From positions 1 to 15,682 of the forward strand of contig CAAEOW010000036.1 of assembly GCA_900757705.1 (NCBI GenBank): DNA of 15,682 bases. The letters run 5' to 3'. The notes beneath the pieces were generated by a model. The model was not told the DNA's origin. It saw only the letters and a program-made list of their open reading frames with translations, and did no database searches. This document shows positions 1-7,098 of the stretch, one piece after another. How positions within the stretch are numbered: the first letter of the stretch is position 1; every line of letters begins with the position of its first letter. Source of the DNA: an uncultured Collinsella sp. (lineage in GTDB: Bacteria > Actinomycetota > Coriobacteriia > Coriobacteriales > Coriobacteriaceae). The translations under genes were made by a program, and so were the position numbers.

Positions 1-1
1 C

Positions 2-133
2 GACGAGTTCCGCGTCATCGTCTCCCCGTGGATTCTGACGGTGCTCGTGACCGACCGCCTGGCTCGCTACTACGAGACGGTCACCAAGCACAACCTCAAC
101 TACCGTCGTTACTATCACCAGTTCGACTACTAA
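2..133 (+). CDS. C-terminal end of a SIS-domain sugar isomerase/deglycase (FrlB/GfrF-like), cut by the left edge
   Basis: Only the last 43 residues are present, in the frame starting at base 2 and ending at TAA 131-133. The tail is aromatic and basic, with a YY pair and then RRYYHQFDY at the very end. This resembles the C-terminus of FrlB-type fructoselysine-6-phosphate deglycases, which end in a similar RRYY-containing tail after a helical segment beginning PW. Such enzymes use a SIS fold to split a phosphorylated sugar-amine into an amino acid and glucose 6-phosphate. The catalytic part lies outside the window, so the call rests on the tail plus context: four mannose-family PTS genes and a FrlC-like epimerase follow. 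Another SIS sugar-phosphate isomerase, such as an AgaS-like one, cannot be excluded. Confidence 0.55.
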   Translation, partial: DEFRVIVSPWILTVLVTDRLARYYETVTKHNLNYRRYYHQFDY

Positions 134-161
134 TAGTTAACCACTCATTTAAGAAGCACCC

Positions 162-190
162 TGCCCGGGCGCATGCGTCCGGGCATTTTT
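162..190 (+). terminator. Terminator-like hairpin between the SIS gene and PTS IIA
   Basis: A 10-pair stem (arms 162-171 and 176-185, one G-U pair) closes on a four-base loop and is followed directly by five T (186-190). This is a textbook intrinsic terminator shape. The ribosome binding site of the IIA gene starts about 16 bases later and its ATG is at 221, so a new promoter hardly fits downstream. It is therefore probably leaky or a processing/stability element that sets the ratio of deglycase to transporter. Confidence 0.7.
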
Positions 191-220
191 ATGCCGAAAT
201 TCGCAAGAAAGGGGAATCGA

Positions 221-637
221 ATGAGGCAGTTTATCGTGGCGTCCCATGCTCACTTCGCGTCTGGAATCGTCGAGAGCATCGGCCTGCTCTCCGGCGAGCG
301 CGAAAACGTCCATGCGCTGTCTATGTATGTCGACGGAAACGAGGACCTGGTCAAGGAGGCCGCAGCGATTCTGGACGACTTTGCCGCGGACGATGAGGTT
401 GTCGTTTGCACCGACCTCTTTGGCGGCAGCGTCAACAACGAGTTCACCAAGATCGTCCAGACGCGCCCCAACACGCACCTGGTGACCAATATGAACCTGC
501 CACTCCTTATTCAGCTGCTGTTCGTGTCCGATTCCACCCCGATCGATGAGGCCATTCGCCAGATCGTCGAGGCGGACGACACTAAGGTCAAGTACGTCAA
601 CGACCTGCTGGGGCAGGCCGAACTCGACGAGTTTTAA
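221..637 (+). CDS. PTS mannose-family transporter subunit IIA
   Basis: This 138-residue protein is a cytoplasmic EIIA of the mannose (Man) PTS family. It takes phosphate from HPr and passes it to IIB. The N-terminus reads as a short beta strand followed by SHAHFASG. His9 aligns with the phosphorylated His10 of E. coli ManX, and the CTDLFGGS segment (residues 63-70) matches the conserved VDTWGGS-type loop, with Asp65 in the position of ManX Asp67. The start at 221 is chosen over an upstream in-frame ATG at 173, because 173 lies inside the terminator hairpin while 221 has an AGAAAGGGG Shine-Dalgarno (206-214). IIA is a free domain here, not fused to IIB as in ManX. IIB follows after 16 bases. 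The substrate cannot be read from IIA alone. Confidence 0.9.
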   Translation: MRQFIVASHAHFASGIVESIGLLSGERENVHALSMYVDGNEDLVKEAAAILDDFAADDEVVVCTDLFGGSVNNEFTKIVQTRPNTHLVTNMNLPLLIQLLFVSDSTPIDEAIRQIVEADDTKVKYVNDLLGQAELDEF

Positions 638-653
638 TCGCTAGGAGCACACC

Positions 654-1124
654 ATGATTCAGATGATTCGCGTGGACTATCGACTGCTTCACGGCCAGGT
701 TGCCGTTAGCTGGACCTCGGCTCTGGGTGCCGACTGCATCCTGTTGGTGAGCGACACGGTCCTCAATGACAAGCTTCGCCTGCAGGCCCTTTCCCTTGCA
801 AAGCCTGAGGGATGCAAGGTCGTTGTCAAAAATACCGAGGACGCCGTCAAGGCGCTTCAGAGCGGTGTGACCGACAAGTACAAGCTCTTCGTGGTTTGCG
901 AGACGATCCAGCAGGCCGGTGCCGTCGCCAAGGCGATGGGCGTCAAGAAGATCAACCTCGGCAATGTTGCCTTTAGCGAGGATGCCCGCCAGGTCTCGAC
1001 GAGCGTATTTCTCACGCCCGAAAACGAGGCATACGTCAAAGAGCTGCTCGGCGAGGGCTACGAGCTGTTCATTCAGATGATTCCGGCAGATGCGAAGACT
1101 GACGCCGCGAAGGTCATCGGTTAG
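654..1124 (+). CDS. PTS mannose-family transporter subunit IIB
   Basis: This 156-residue EIIB of the mannose PTS family transfers phosphate from IIA to the incoming sugar. The signature RVDYRLLHGQVAVSW (residues 6-20) is the classic IIB active site, and His13 is the phosphorylated residue. The rest fits the Rossmann-like IIB fold, including an I-N-L-G-N strand-turn around residues 105-109. ATG 654 is preferred over the in-frame ATG at 663, because AGGAG at 643-647 is six bases upstream of it. The gene is 16 bases after IIA and 8 bases before IIC, so the four subunits are clearly one transcript. Confidence 0.93.
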   Translation: MIQMIRVDYRLLHGQVAVSWTSALGADCILLVSDTVLNDKLRLQALSLAKPEGCKVVVKNTEDAVKALQSGVTDKYKLFVVCETIQQAGAVAKAMGVKKINLGNVAFSEDARQVSTSVFLTPENEAYVKELLGEGYELFIQMIPADAKTDAAKVIG

Positions 1125-1132
1125 GGGCCATT

Positions 1133-1924
1133 ATGGTTATCAAGACAATCCTGATTTTCCTTATTGCCCTTTTGGGTTATTCCGAGTGGCTGACGGGCAC
1201 GAGCTACCTCCAGCGCCCGATCGTGCTCGGACCTCTGGTTGGCCTTGTCATGGGCGACATGGTGACCGGCACGATCATGGGCGCCACGATGGAGCTTGCC
1301 ATGGTCGGCGCCATCTCGGTCGGTGCCTATAACCCGCCCGATACGATTTCCGGCACTATCCTGGGCGTATCTCTTGCCATGCAGGCCGGCGCGGACGCTT
1401 CGGCGGCCCTGACCCTGGGCATTCCCATCGCAACGATCGTCCTGGCGCTCGATACCGCCCTGGGCCAGCCGGTGATGCTGCTGCTGGTGCACCGTATCGA
1501 CAAAAACGTCGAGGACGGAGACACCAAGGCCATCACGCGCAACATGCTCATCGCCGGTTACGCGCAGAGCTGGTGCGGTCTGCTGATTATTCCCCTGGCA
1601 TTCTTCTTTGGCGCCGATGCCGTCGCCAGCCTGCTCAACATCATCCCCGATTTCGTTCAGACCGGCATGGATGTTGCCGCCGCCTTCTTGCCCGCACTCG
1701 GCTTTGCGATGCTGGCGCAGATGATTATGAACAAAACGGTGGCTCCGTTCTTCTTTGCTGGCTTCTTCCTTGTCGCCTACTTTGGCATTAGCACGACGGG
1801 CGTGGCGATCTTTGCCGCGATCATCGTCGTCGCGATGACGGTTTTAGGTGACAAGAAAAAGGCGGAGCAGCCCGCAGTGGCAACCGAGGATCCTGCGATT
1901 GGGAGTGGGTTCGATGAGTTTTAA
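1133..1924 (+). CDS. PTS mannose-family transporter subunit IIC (membrane)
   Basis: This 263-residue integral membrane protein has several hydrophobic helices and is the EIIC half of the sugar-translocating IIC-IID complex. The N-terminal helix, the GPLVGLVMGD stretch (residues 33-42) and the following GTIMGATMELAMVGAISVGAYNPPD region are typical of the Man-family IIC (EII-Sor) domain, where the MEL and G-A-x-N-P-P-D segments are conserved. The C-terminal tail after about residue 240 is hydrophilic (KKKAEQ onward) and presumably cytoplasmic. The start has an AGGGG motif at 1123-1127 that overlaps the IIB stop codon. Its last 11 bases overlap the IID start, indicating coupled translation and an equal supply of the two membrane partners. 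Confidence 0.92.
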   Translation: MVIKTILIFLIALLGYSEWLTGTSYLQRPIVLGPLVGLVMGDMVTGTIMGATMELAMVGAISVGAYNPPDTISGTILGVSLAMQAGADASAALTLGIPIATIVLALDTALGQPVMLLLVHRIDKNVEDGDTKAITRNMLIAGYAQSWCGLLIIPLAFFFGADAVASLLNIIPDFVQTGMDVAAAFLPALGFAMLAQMIMNKTVAPFFFAGFFLVAYFGISTTGVAIFAAIIVVAMTVLGDKKKAEQPAVATEDPAIGSGFDEF

Positions 1925-2750
1925 GTTTGAGCCTTCCTACGACGGGTTGATTACCCGCGCAGATCTTAAGAAGCTGTTCTGGCGCTCGATTCCCTATGAG
2001 CACTCCTGGAACTACGAGCGTATGGGCCATATCGGCTTTATGTGGGCCCTTATGCCGATCCTGCGCAAGCTGTATCCGCAGGATGCGGACTTTAAGGCCG
2101 CCCTTAAGCGCCATATGGAGCTCTATAACGTCACGCCGTACATCTCGACGCTCCCCATGTCCATTGCTGCCGCAATGGAAGAGGTCAATGCTACTGACGA
2201 TAGCTTTGACACGAGCGCGATCTCTAATGTCAAGCTTGCTTTGATGGGACCGCTGTCCGGCGTGGGCGATGCCTTCTACTGGGGCACACTGCGAATTTTG
2301 GCAACGGGTGTCGGCACGTCGCTGGCGCTGCAGGGCTCTATTCTTGGCCCGATTTTGTTCCTGCTCGTGTTCAACGTCCCTCACTACATCATCCGTTACC
2401 TGCTGACGTTTGTGGGATATCGCTTTGGCTCGGACATGATCAGCAAGGTCCAGGAATCGGGCATTATGGACACGATCGTCAAGATGGCCTCTATCATGGG
2501 CGCCATGGTGATCGGAGCTATGACCATGGAGATGGTCACCGTGGACATTCCGCTCATGGTCGGCGCGGGCGATGGCGCTCAGACGCTCGCCGAGCTGCTC
2601 AATGGAATCTTCCCGGGCTTTGTCACGATGGGGCTGTTTGGAATCGTCTATCTCATGCTCAAGAAGAAGATGAATCCGCTGCTCATCATGCTCGTGATCC
2701 TGCTCGTGAGTATCGCCGGCGCGTTCTTTGGAGTGCTTGGTGTTCAGTAG
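1914..2750 (+). CDS. PTS mannose-family transporter subunit IID (membrane)
   Basis: This 278-residue EIID subunit pairs with IIC to form the sugar channel. The hydrophilic N-terminal third contains the conserved SWNYERMGHIGFMWALMP-type segment (around residues 31-48) and then the KRHMELYNVTPYISTLPMS stretch, followed by the LMGPLSGVGDAFYWG motif, all hallmarks of the IID family. Hydrophobic helices occupy the C-terminal third. The start is ATG 1914, with GGGAG at 1901-1905; upstream in-frame ATG codons lie inside the IIC coding sequence without comparable ribosome binding sites. The gene overlaps IIC by 11 bases. A terminator-like hairpin follows, and then the FrlC-like gene. Confidence 0.93.
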   Translation: MSFKFEPSYDGLITRADLKKLFWRSIPYEHSWNYERMGHIGFMWALMPILRKLYPQDADFKAALKRHMELYNVTPYISTLPMSIAAAMEEVNATDDSFDTSAISNVKLALMGPLSGVGDAFYWGTLRILATGVGTSLALQGSILGPILFLLVFNVPHYIIRYLLTFVGYRFGSDMISKVQESGIMDTIVKMASIMGAMVIGAMTMEMVTVDIPLMVGAGDGAQTLAELLNGIFPGFVTMGLFGIVYLMLKKKMNPLLIMLVILLVSIAGAFFGVLGVQ

Positions 2751-2782
2751 GGCATCCGTCATAATTAAAACAATGTAAGAGG

Positions 2783-2816
2783 GGGCGTCGCGCACACTGT
2801 GCTGCGGCGCCCTTTT
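2783..2816 (+). terminator. Terminator-like hairpin between PTS IID and the FrlC-like gene
   Basis: The arms 2783-2795 and 2799-2812 form a 13-pair GC-rich stem with one G-U pair and one bulged base, a three-base loop, and TTTT directly after (2813-2816). The next gene's Shine-Dalgarno begins seven bases later and its ATG is at 2834. As with the hairpin at 162-190, no promoter fits between hairpin and start codon, so it probably lowers rather than ends transcription. Confidence 0.68.
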
Positions 2817-2833
2817 GCCGAAAGGTGGACAAG

Positions 2834-3670
2834 ATGGAGTATCCGCAGCTTGCCGTCATGAATATCAGCCATCGTTATTTTGACCTTGAGGAGTTCTTTT
2901 CCTCGGCAGCGGCCTCGGGCTACACGTGTTGCGAGCTTTGGACCGGGGCGATGCATCTGTATGTCGATTGCCATGGATACGATTCGCTCGAGCAGGTGCG
3001 GGAGCTGTCGCAGCGGTATGGAGTTCGGATTGTGGGACTTTGTCCCGAACAGAACAACCCCAAGCCGTGGAATATCGCGGCGCGCGGGAATGAGGCGCGT
3101 GCCCGCACGCTCGCGTACTTTAAGAACGTTGTGGATATCGCGGCGGAACTTGGAGCCGAGCAGGTCATGGTCTCGAGCGGCTGGGCATTTTTGAACGAGC
3201 CGATCGAGGACGCGTGGGGTCGCAGCGCCTCGATGCTGCGTGCGATTGCCGAGCATGCGGGAGAACGCGGCGTGCGACTGGTGCTCGAAGCCCTACAGCC
3301 GGTTGAGTCGATGATCGTGAACTCGGCGGCCGATACGAAGCGCATGATCGAGGCAGTTGATCATCCGGCACTTAAGGCGTGTCTGGATATGGGCGCCATG
3401 GCGGTGGCGGGGGATACCATCGACGATTACTTCGATCTGCTTGGCGATGATGTCGCCCACGTGCATTTTGTCGATGTTGCGGCAGATGGCACGACGCATC
3501 TTGCCTGGGGTGACGGCGACCGCGATATGCGGGCTGACCTGGATAGGCTGGTGGCGCGCGGCTATCGCGGAGTTGTTTCGGCCGAGACCTATGACGGGCG
3601 CTATTTTGCCGACCCCGCAGCTGCCGATGCGCAGGTAATGGCAGAGTATCGTCGTGCGATTGGCGCCTAG
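2834..3670 (+). CDS. TIM-barrel sugar epimerase, FrlC-like (xylose isomerase-like superfamily)
   Basis: This 278-residue protein belongs to the sugar phosphate isomerase/epimerase group (AP-endonuclease-2 TIM-barrel superfamily). It resembles E. coli FrlC, the fructoselysine 3-epimerase, in LCPEQNNPKPWNI (residues 69-81), in the SSGWAFLNEP region and in LVLEALQPVES (149-159). The four metal ligands of this epimerase family are visible: Glu152 (LEALQP), Asp185 (CLDMGA), His211 (VHFVD) and Glu251 (SAETYD). The 33- and 26-residue gaps match those of ketose 3-epimerases. ATG 2834 is chosen over GTG 2825, because that GTG falls inside the AGGTGG ribosome binding site (2823-2828). It ends the PTS operon. 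The exact substrate is inferred; a generic ketose or inositol-type isomerase remains possible. Confidence 0.72.
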   Translation: MEYPQLAVMNISHRYFDLEEFFSSAAASGYTCCELWTGAMHLYVDCHGYDSLEQVRELSQRYGVRIVGLCPEQNNPKPWNIAARGNEARARTLAYFKNVVDIAAELGAEQVMVSSGWAFLNEPIEDAWGRSASMLRAIAEHAGERGVRLVLEALQPVESMIVNSAADTKRMIEAVDHPALKACLDMGAMAVAGDTIDDYFDLLGDDVAHVHFVDVAADGTTHLAWGDGDRDMRADLDRLVARGYRGVVSAETYDGRYFADPAAADAQVMAEYRRAIGA

Positions 3671-3760
3671 GTGGGGTTGGGCTGCGGCAATCTGCCCCAT
3701 GTTTCCAAATGAATACGGTGTGAGCGGCTGCGACGGATTTCCCCCGCAAACACTCTAGTA

Positions 3761-3769
3761 TGCTAAAGT
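3761..3769 (+). promoter_or_regulatory. Probable extended -10 promoter of the histidine operon
   Basis: TGC followed by TAAAGT (3764-3769) forms an extended -10 element of the TG-n-TAnnnT type. No good -35 box is seen 16-18 bases upstream. The same TGCTAnnGT pattern occurs before the LarC2 gene at 13041-13049. It lies in the 169-base gap after the sugar operon and would start RNA near 3776, at the foot of the following hairpin. Start site inferred. Confidence 0.45.
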
Positions 3770-3772
3770 ACC

Positions 3773-3804
3773 CAGAAGACCGGCGGAGCTATGCCGGTCT
3801 TCTG
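3773..3804 (+). other. Perfect 12-bp stem-loop in the leader of hisZG
   Basis: Arms 3773-3784 and 3793-3804 pair perfectly over 12 bases around an eight-base loop. The sequence after it (TTCTAT) is T-rich but not a clean T-tract. It could be the terminator of the upstream sugar operon, or a 5'-end stem-loop of the his mRNA if the promoter at 3761-3769 is right. I see no T-box specifier or antiterminator sequence and no run of His codons. Confidence 0.6.
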
Positions 3805-3839
3805 TTCTATACGAAACGCAGCATGAGGAGGCTCACCAG

Positions 3840-5555
3840 ATGACGGCCACACCGTGGGGATTCCGGGACATATTGCCCGAGGAGGCTCAGGCGCGCGAGG
3901 AGATTGCATGTACGGTGAAGGGCTGCTTCAGGGAGCATCATTACCTTCCGATCGAGACGCCGCTGCTCGAGGACAAGGGCTCTCTCGAGGAGGGCGGCCG
4001 CATTGCGGACACCCCGTTTAAGCTCTTTGACGATGACGGGCGTTTGCTGGTGGTTCGTCCCGACAACACGCTGCCGATCGTTCGCCTGGTTTCGACTCGC
4101 ATGCGCGCGGCCGATCTGCCGCTGCGCCTGCGCTACGAGGCGCCGGTGGTCCGCGAGTGCCAACGCAATGCCGGCGCCTCGCGTCAGTTTACGCAGCTGG
4201 GCTTTGAGCTCATCGGCGCGGGCGATGCCGCGGGCGATGTCGAGATCGTCTCGCTGGTCGCCGAGGCCGTGCGCAAGCTGGCGCTGCCTGATGCTCGCAT
4301 TATCGCAGGTAGCGTGCGTCCTTTTAAGGAGCTACTCGCGGCCTGTGAGGATCGCGAACTGGCCGCCGAGGCCCTGCGCTGCGTACACGCCAACGACTTT
4401 GTGGGGCTCGATGCCCGCGTGGCGGAAAGCGCCGAGTCCGAGGCCGTCAAGGCCGCCATTAGCGAGCTGCCGCGCCTGCACGGTGGCCCCAAAGTGCTCG
4501 ACCGCGTGGATGCGCTGCTGGAGGCCGCCGGTATCGCCGCGCCGCTGACGCGCGAACTGCGCGCCCTGGTCGAGGGTCTGGCCCCTGAGGACGCCCAAGT
4601 GCTGTCGTTCGACTTTTCCATCATGAACTCGTTTGATTACTATACGGGCCTGGTCTTTAAGGCCTATGCCGGCGGCCTGCCCGATCCGGTGGGTTCGGGC
4701 GGTCGCTACGACTCCATCTTTACCGGCGCGTTCGGCGATGGCATCGAGGTACCGGCGGCGGGATTTGCCTTTTCGCTCGAGCGTCTGGAGGCCGCGCGCA
4801 CTTCGGCTGAGGACGCCGCTTCCGACGGCGACCACGCCGCGGGCCGTGGTGCCGAGGGTCCGCTGCGCATCGCCGTTCCCAAGGGCTCGCTTAAGGCCGA
4901 CACGCTCGACGTGCTCGAGGCCGCGGGCCTGGACGTCTCCGAGCTGCGCGACCCCGGCCGTCACCTGATCGTGCGCGGCCGCGACACGCGTGCCGGCGAG
5001 GGCGCGGTCGGCGATATCGAGTTTGTCATTGTGCGTCCCAGCGATGCGCCCGCCTTTGTGGGCTGTGGCGGTGCCGACTGCGGCATCTGCGGTTGGGACT
5101 CGCTTATCGAGGCAGACCTCAACCTGCTGCAGCTGGTCGATCTGGGCTACGGCCTGTGCACTTTCATTGAGGCGGAGCCCGCGTGGCGCGCCGGCCAGGC
5201 CGAGCGCAACTATGCCCGTCGCGGGTCGCTTCGCGTGGCCACCAAGTATCCGCGCATCGCGAGCGCCTGGTATGCCGAGCGCGGTGTGAACGCCGATATC
5301 GTCTCGCTGCACGGTAACATTGAGCTGGGTCCCATCGTCGGCATGACCGATCGCATCGTGGATATTACCGCCACGGGCGCCACGCTGCGCGATAACGACC
5401 TCGTTATTACTGGTCGCATTATGGACTGCACGGCCCGCTTCTTTGTCAATCCGGGTGCCGCACGTCTGGATCCGCGCGTACGCAATCTGGCAGATCGCTT
5501 GGCGGCAGCCGTGAAGGACAAGCATTTTGAGCCCGTTGCGGGCTCGGCACAATAG
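3840..5555 (+). CDS. hisZG: Fused ATP phosphoribosyltransferase: HisZ regulatory domain plus HisG catalytic domain
   Basis: This 571-residue enzyme catalyses the first step of histidine synthesis: ATP plus PRPP gives phosphoribosyl-ATP. Residues 1-320 are HisZ, a histidyl-tRNA-synthetase-like domain, with FRDILPEEA near the start, VRPDNTLPIVRL (72-83), the SFDFSIMNSFDYYTGLVFKAYA segment (256-277) and GSGGRYD (285-291). Residues 321-341 are a hydrophilic Ala/Gly/Asp linker. Residues 342-557 are short-form HisG: RIAVPKGSL, RVATKYPRIA, LHGNIELGPIVG and the PRPP loop DITATGATL (508-516). In most bacteria with this system the two are separate genes forming an octamer, so a one-chain version is unusual; the frame is continuous with no frameshift. 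AGGAGG at 3826-3831 supports ATG 3840. The HisG half has extra cysteines at 409, 414 and 417. It opens the his operon and, by family analogy, is inhibited by histidine through HisZ. Confidence 0.93.
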   Translation: MTATPWGFRDILPEEAQAREEIACTVKGCFREHHYLPIETPLLEDKGSLEEGGRIADTPFKLFDDDGRLLVVRPDNTLPIVRLVSTRMRAADLPLRLRYEAPVVRECQRNAGASRQFTQLGFELIGAGDAAGDVEIVSLVAEAVRKLALPDARIIAGSVRPFKELLAACEDRELAAEALRCVHANDFVGLDARVAESAESEAVKAAISELPRLHGGPKVLDRVDALLEAAGIAAPLTRELRALVEGLAPEDAQVLSFDFSIMNSFDYYTGLVFKAYAGGLPDPVGSGGRYDSIFTGAFGDGIEVPAAGFAFSLERLEAARTSAEDAASDGDHAAGRGAEGPLRIAVPKGSLKADTLDVLEAAGLDVSELRDPGRHLIVRGRDTRAGEGAVGDIEFVIVRPSDAPAFVGCGGADCGICGWDSLIEADLNLLQLVDLGYGLCTFIEAEPAWRAGQAERNYARRGSLRVATKYPRIASAWYAERGVNADIVSLHGNIELGPIVGMTDRIVDITATGATLRDNDLVITGRIMDCTARFFVNPGAARLDPRVRNLADRLAAAVKDKHFEPVAGSAQ

Positions 5556-5582
5556 CGCGAGCACGCACGGGCGCCCCAACGT

Positions 5583-5627
5583 CCGGGCGGCGGGCCGACT
5601 GGCGCCGCCGCCCGGTCTCTCGTTTTT
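5583..5627 (+). terminator. Terminator-like hairpin between hisZG and hisD
   Basis: An 11-pair GC-only stem (5583-5593 with 5605-5615) carries a small inner 3-bp stem with a four-base loop. It is followed by a pyrimidine stretch ending in five T (5623-5627). The hisD Shine-Dalgarno (AGGGG, 5648-5652) starts about 20 bases later. It sits inside an operon whose downstream genes need read-through, so it may act as an attenuator or a processing barrier. The 105-base gap here is the longest in the operon. Confidence 0.65.
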
Positions 5628-5660
5628 CGAACACAACCTCGACCGATAGGGGATACCGAA

Positions 5661-7097
5661 ATGAAGACCATCAAGCTTGCTCCCGGTGAGCGCCTCGTTA
5701 CCAACCAGCTCAACCGTAAGGGCGTGCTGCCGCAAAACATCGTCGACGCCGCCCGCGATATCGTGGCCAACGTGCGTGCCAACGGCGATGCCGCGGTGCG
5801 CGATTACTGCCAGCGTTTTGACGGTGTTGAGCTGCAGAGCTTCCGTCTGCCGCAGGAGCAGATCGATGCCGCGCTCGAAGGCCTCGATCCGGCCTTTGTC
5901 GCCGCGCTCGAAAAGGCTGCGCGCCAGATTCGCGAGTTCCACCAGCGCGAGGTCGAGCAGAGCTGGTTTACCACGCGCCCGGACGGCACGATGCTCGGCG
6001 TTAAGGTGACCCCGCTTGCTGCGGCCGGCATCTACGTGCCGGGCGGTCGCGCGCAGTACCCTTCCACCGTGCTTATGAACGCCATTCCCGCCAAGGTTGC
6101 CGGCGTTGAGCGCGTGGTCATGGTGACCCCGCCGCAAAAGGATGGACTGATTAGCCCGTATACGCTCGCGGCGGCCAAGCTCGGCGGCGTGGACGAAATC
6201 TATATGGTGGGCGGCGCCCAGGCCGTGGCCGCGCTGGCGTACGGTACCGAGACCATTCCGCGCGTCGACAAAATCACCGGCCCGGGCAACGCCTTTGTTG
6301 CCGCTGCCAAGCAGATTGTCTCGGGTGACGTGGGTATCGACATGGTCGCCGGTCCCTCCGAGGTCTGCGTGCTGGCCGATGCCACGGCCAAGCCTATGGT
6401 GGTCGCGGCCGACCTGATGGCTCAGGCCGAGCACGATCCGCTGGCGGCCTGCTATCTGGTGACCTGCGACGAGCAGTTTGCGCGTGAGGTCGAGGCGGGT
6501 ATCGACATTCTGATAGCGCAGTCCCCGCGTGCCGAGATTACGTGCGCTTCGCTCGATAACGAAGGCGCCATCGTGGTGGCCGCCGACATGGCGGCCGCCG
6601 TCGAGGCCGTGAACACCGTGGCGCCCGAGCACCTTGAGCTGCACTGCAAGGATGCGATGGGCCTGCTCGGCGGCATTCGCAACGCCGGCGCCATCTTTGT
6701 GGGCGCTTGGAGCTCCGAGCCGCTCGGCGATTACGTTGCCGGTCCCAACCACACGTTGCCGACCGGCGGCACGGCCATGTTCTCCAACCCGCTTTCGGTC
6801 GAAGAGTTCGTTAAGCGCTCGAGCGTTATATGCTATACGCCCGAGGGCCTGCTCTCCGACGCTCCCGCTACGCAGCGTCTGGCCGAGGCCGAGGGCCTGT
6901 GGGCGCACGCGCTTTCGGCCGCACTGCGTCGCCGCGTGTTGGAGCAGGGCGAGGATGCCGTGAGCGCCGAGTCGCTCGCCGCGGCCGACCTGACCAAGGT
7001 TGCCTGGCCGGGCGACGCCGTGGCGACGGTTGCCGAGGGCGTGGACCTGGCGGCTGCAGGCGCAGATGGCGCTGGCGTAACCGGCGGGGAGGCCTAA
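5661..7097 (+). CDS. hisD: Histidinol dehydrogenase
   Basis: This zinc enzyme catalyses the last two steps of the pathway, oxidising L-histidinol to histidinal and then to histidine with NAD. Its 478 residues include YVPGGRAQYPSTVLMNAIPAKVAGV (125-149), ITGPGNAFVAAAK (205-217), the Gln255/His258 pair in AQAEHDP, Glu323/His324 in APEHLE, Asp357, GPNHTLPTGGTA (361-372) and His416. These correspond to E. coli zinc ligands Gln259, His262, Asp360 and His419 and to catalytic Glu326/His327. It is about 45 residues longer than E. coli HisD; the excess is an Ala/Gly-rich tail from about 430 onward. AGGGG at 5648-5652 supports ATG 5661. hisC starts one base after its stop. Confidence 0.97.
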   Translation: MKTIKLAPGERLVTNQLNRKGVLPQNIVDAARDIVANVRANGDAAVRDYCQRFDGVELQSFRLPQEQIDAALEGLDPAFVAALEKAARQIREFHQREVEQSWFTTRPDGTMLGVKVTPLAAAGIYVPGGRAQYPSTVLMNAIPAKVAGVERVVMVTPPQKDGLISPYTLAAAKLGGVDEIYMVGGAQAVAALAYGTETIPRVDKITGPGNAFVAAAKQIVSGDVGIDMVAGPSEVCVLADATAKPMVVAADLMAQAEHDPLAACYLVTCDEQFAREVEAGIDILIAQSPRAEITCASLDNEGAIVVAADMAAAVEAVNTVAPEHLELHCKDAMGLLGGIRNAGAIFVGAWSSEPLGDYVAGPNHTLPTGGTAMFSNPLSVEEFVKRSSVICYTPEGLLSDAPATQRLAEAEGLWAHALSAALRRRVLEQGEDAVSAESLAAADLTKVAWPGDAVATVAEGVDLAAAGADGAGVTGGEA

Positions 7098-7098
7098 T

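Noticed and set aside
626..1924. IIA and IIC both ending in the residues Asp-Glu-Phe
   Set aside because: Only three residues match; in IIC the sequence is also constrained by the overlap with the IID start, so chance is the simplest explanation.
1821..2795. A 324-codon minus-strand open frame opposite IID
   Set aside because: His/Asp/Arg-rich, low-quality composition and complete overlap with the clear IID gene mark it as a shadow.
3671..3839. A classical his attenuator leader peptide or a T-box riboswitch before hisZG
   Set aside because: There is no run of His codons in any frame and no T-box consensus; only the stem at 3773-3804 is present.
3823..3843. A six-codon open frame (ATG AGG AGG ... 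TGA) ending in an ATGA overlap with hisZG
   Set aside because: Its AGG AGG codons are simply the Shine-Dalgarno of hisZG, and it has no ribosome binding site of its own; it is likely coincidental.
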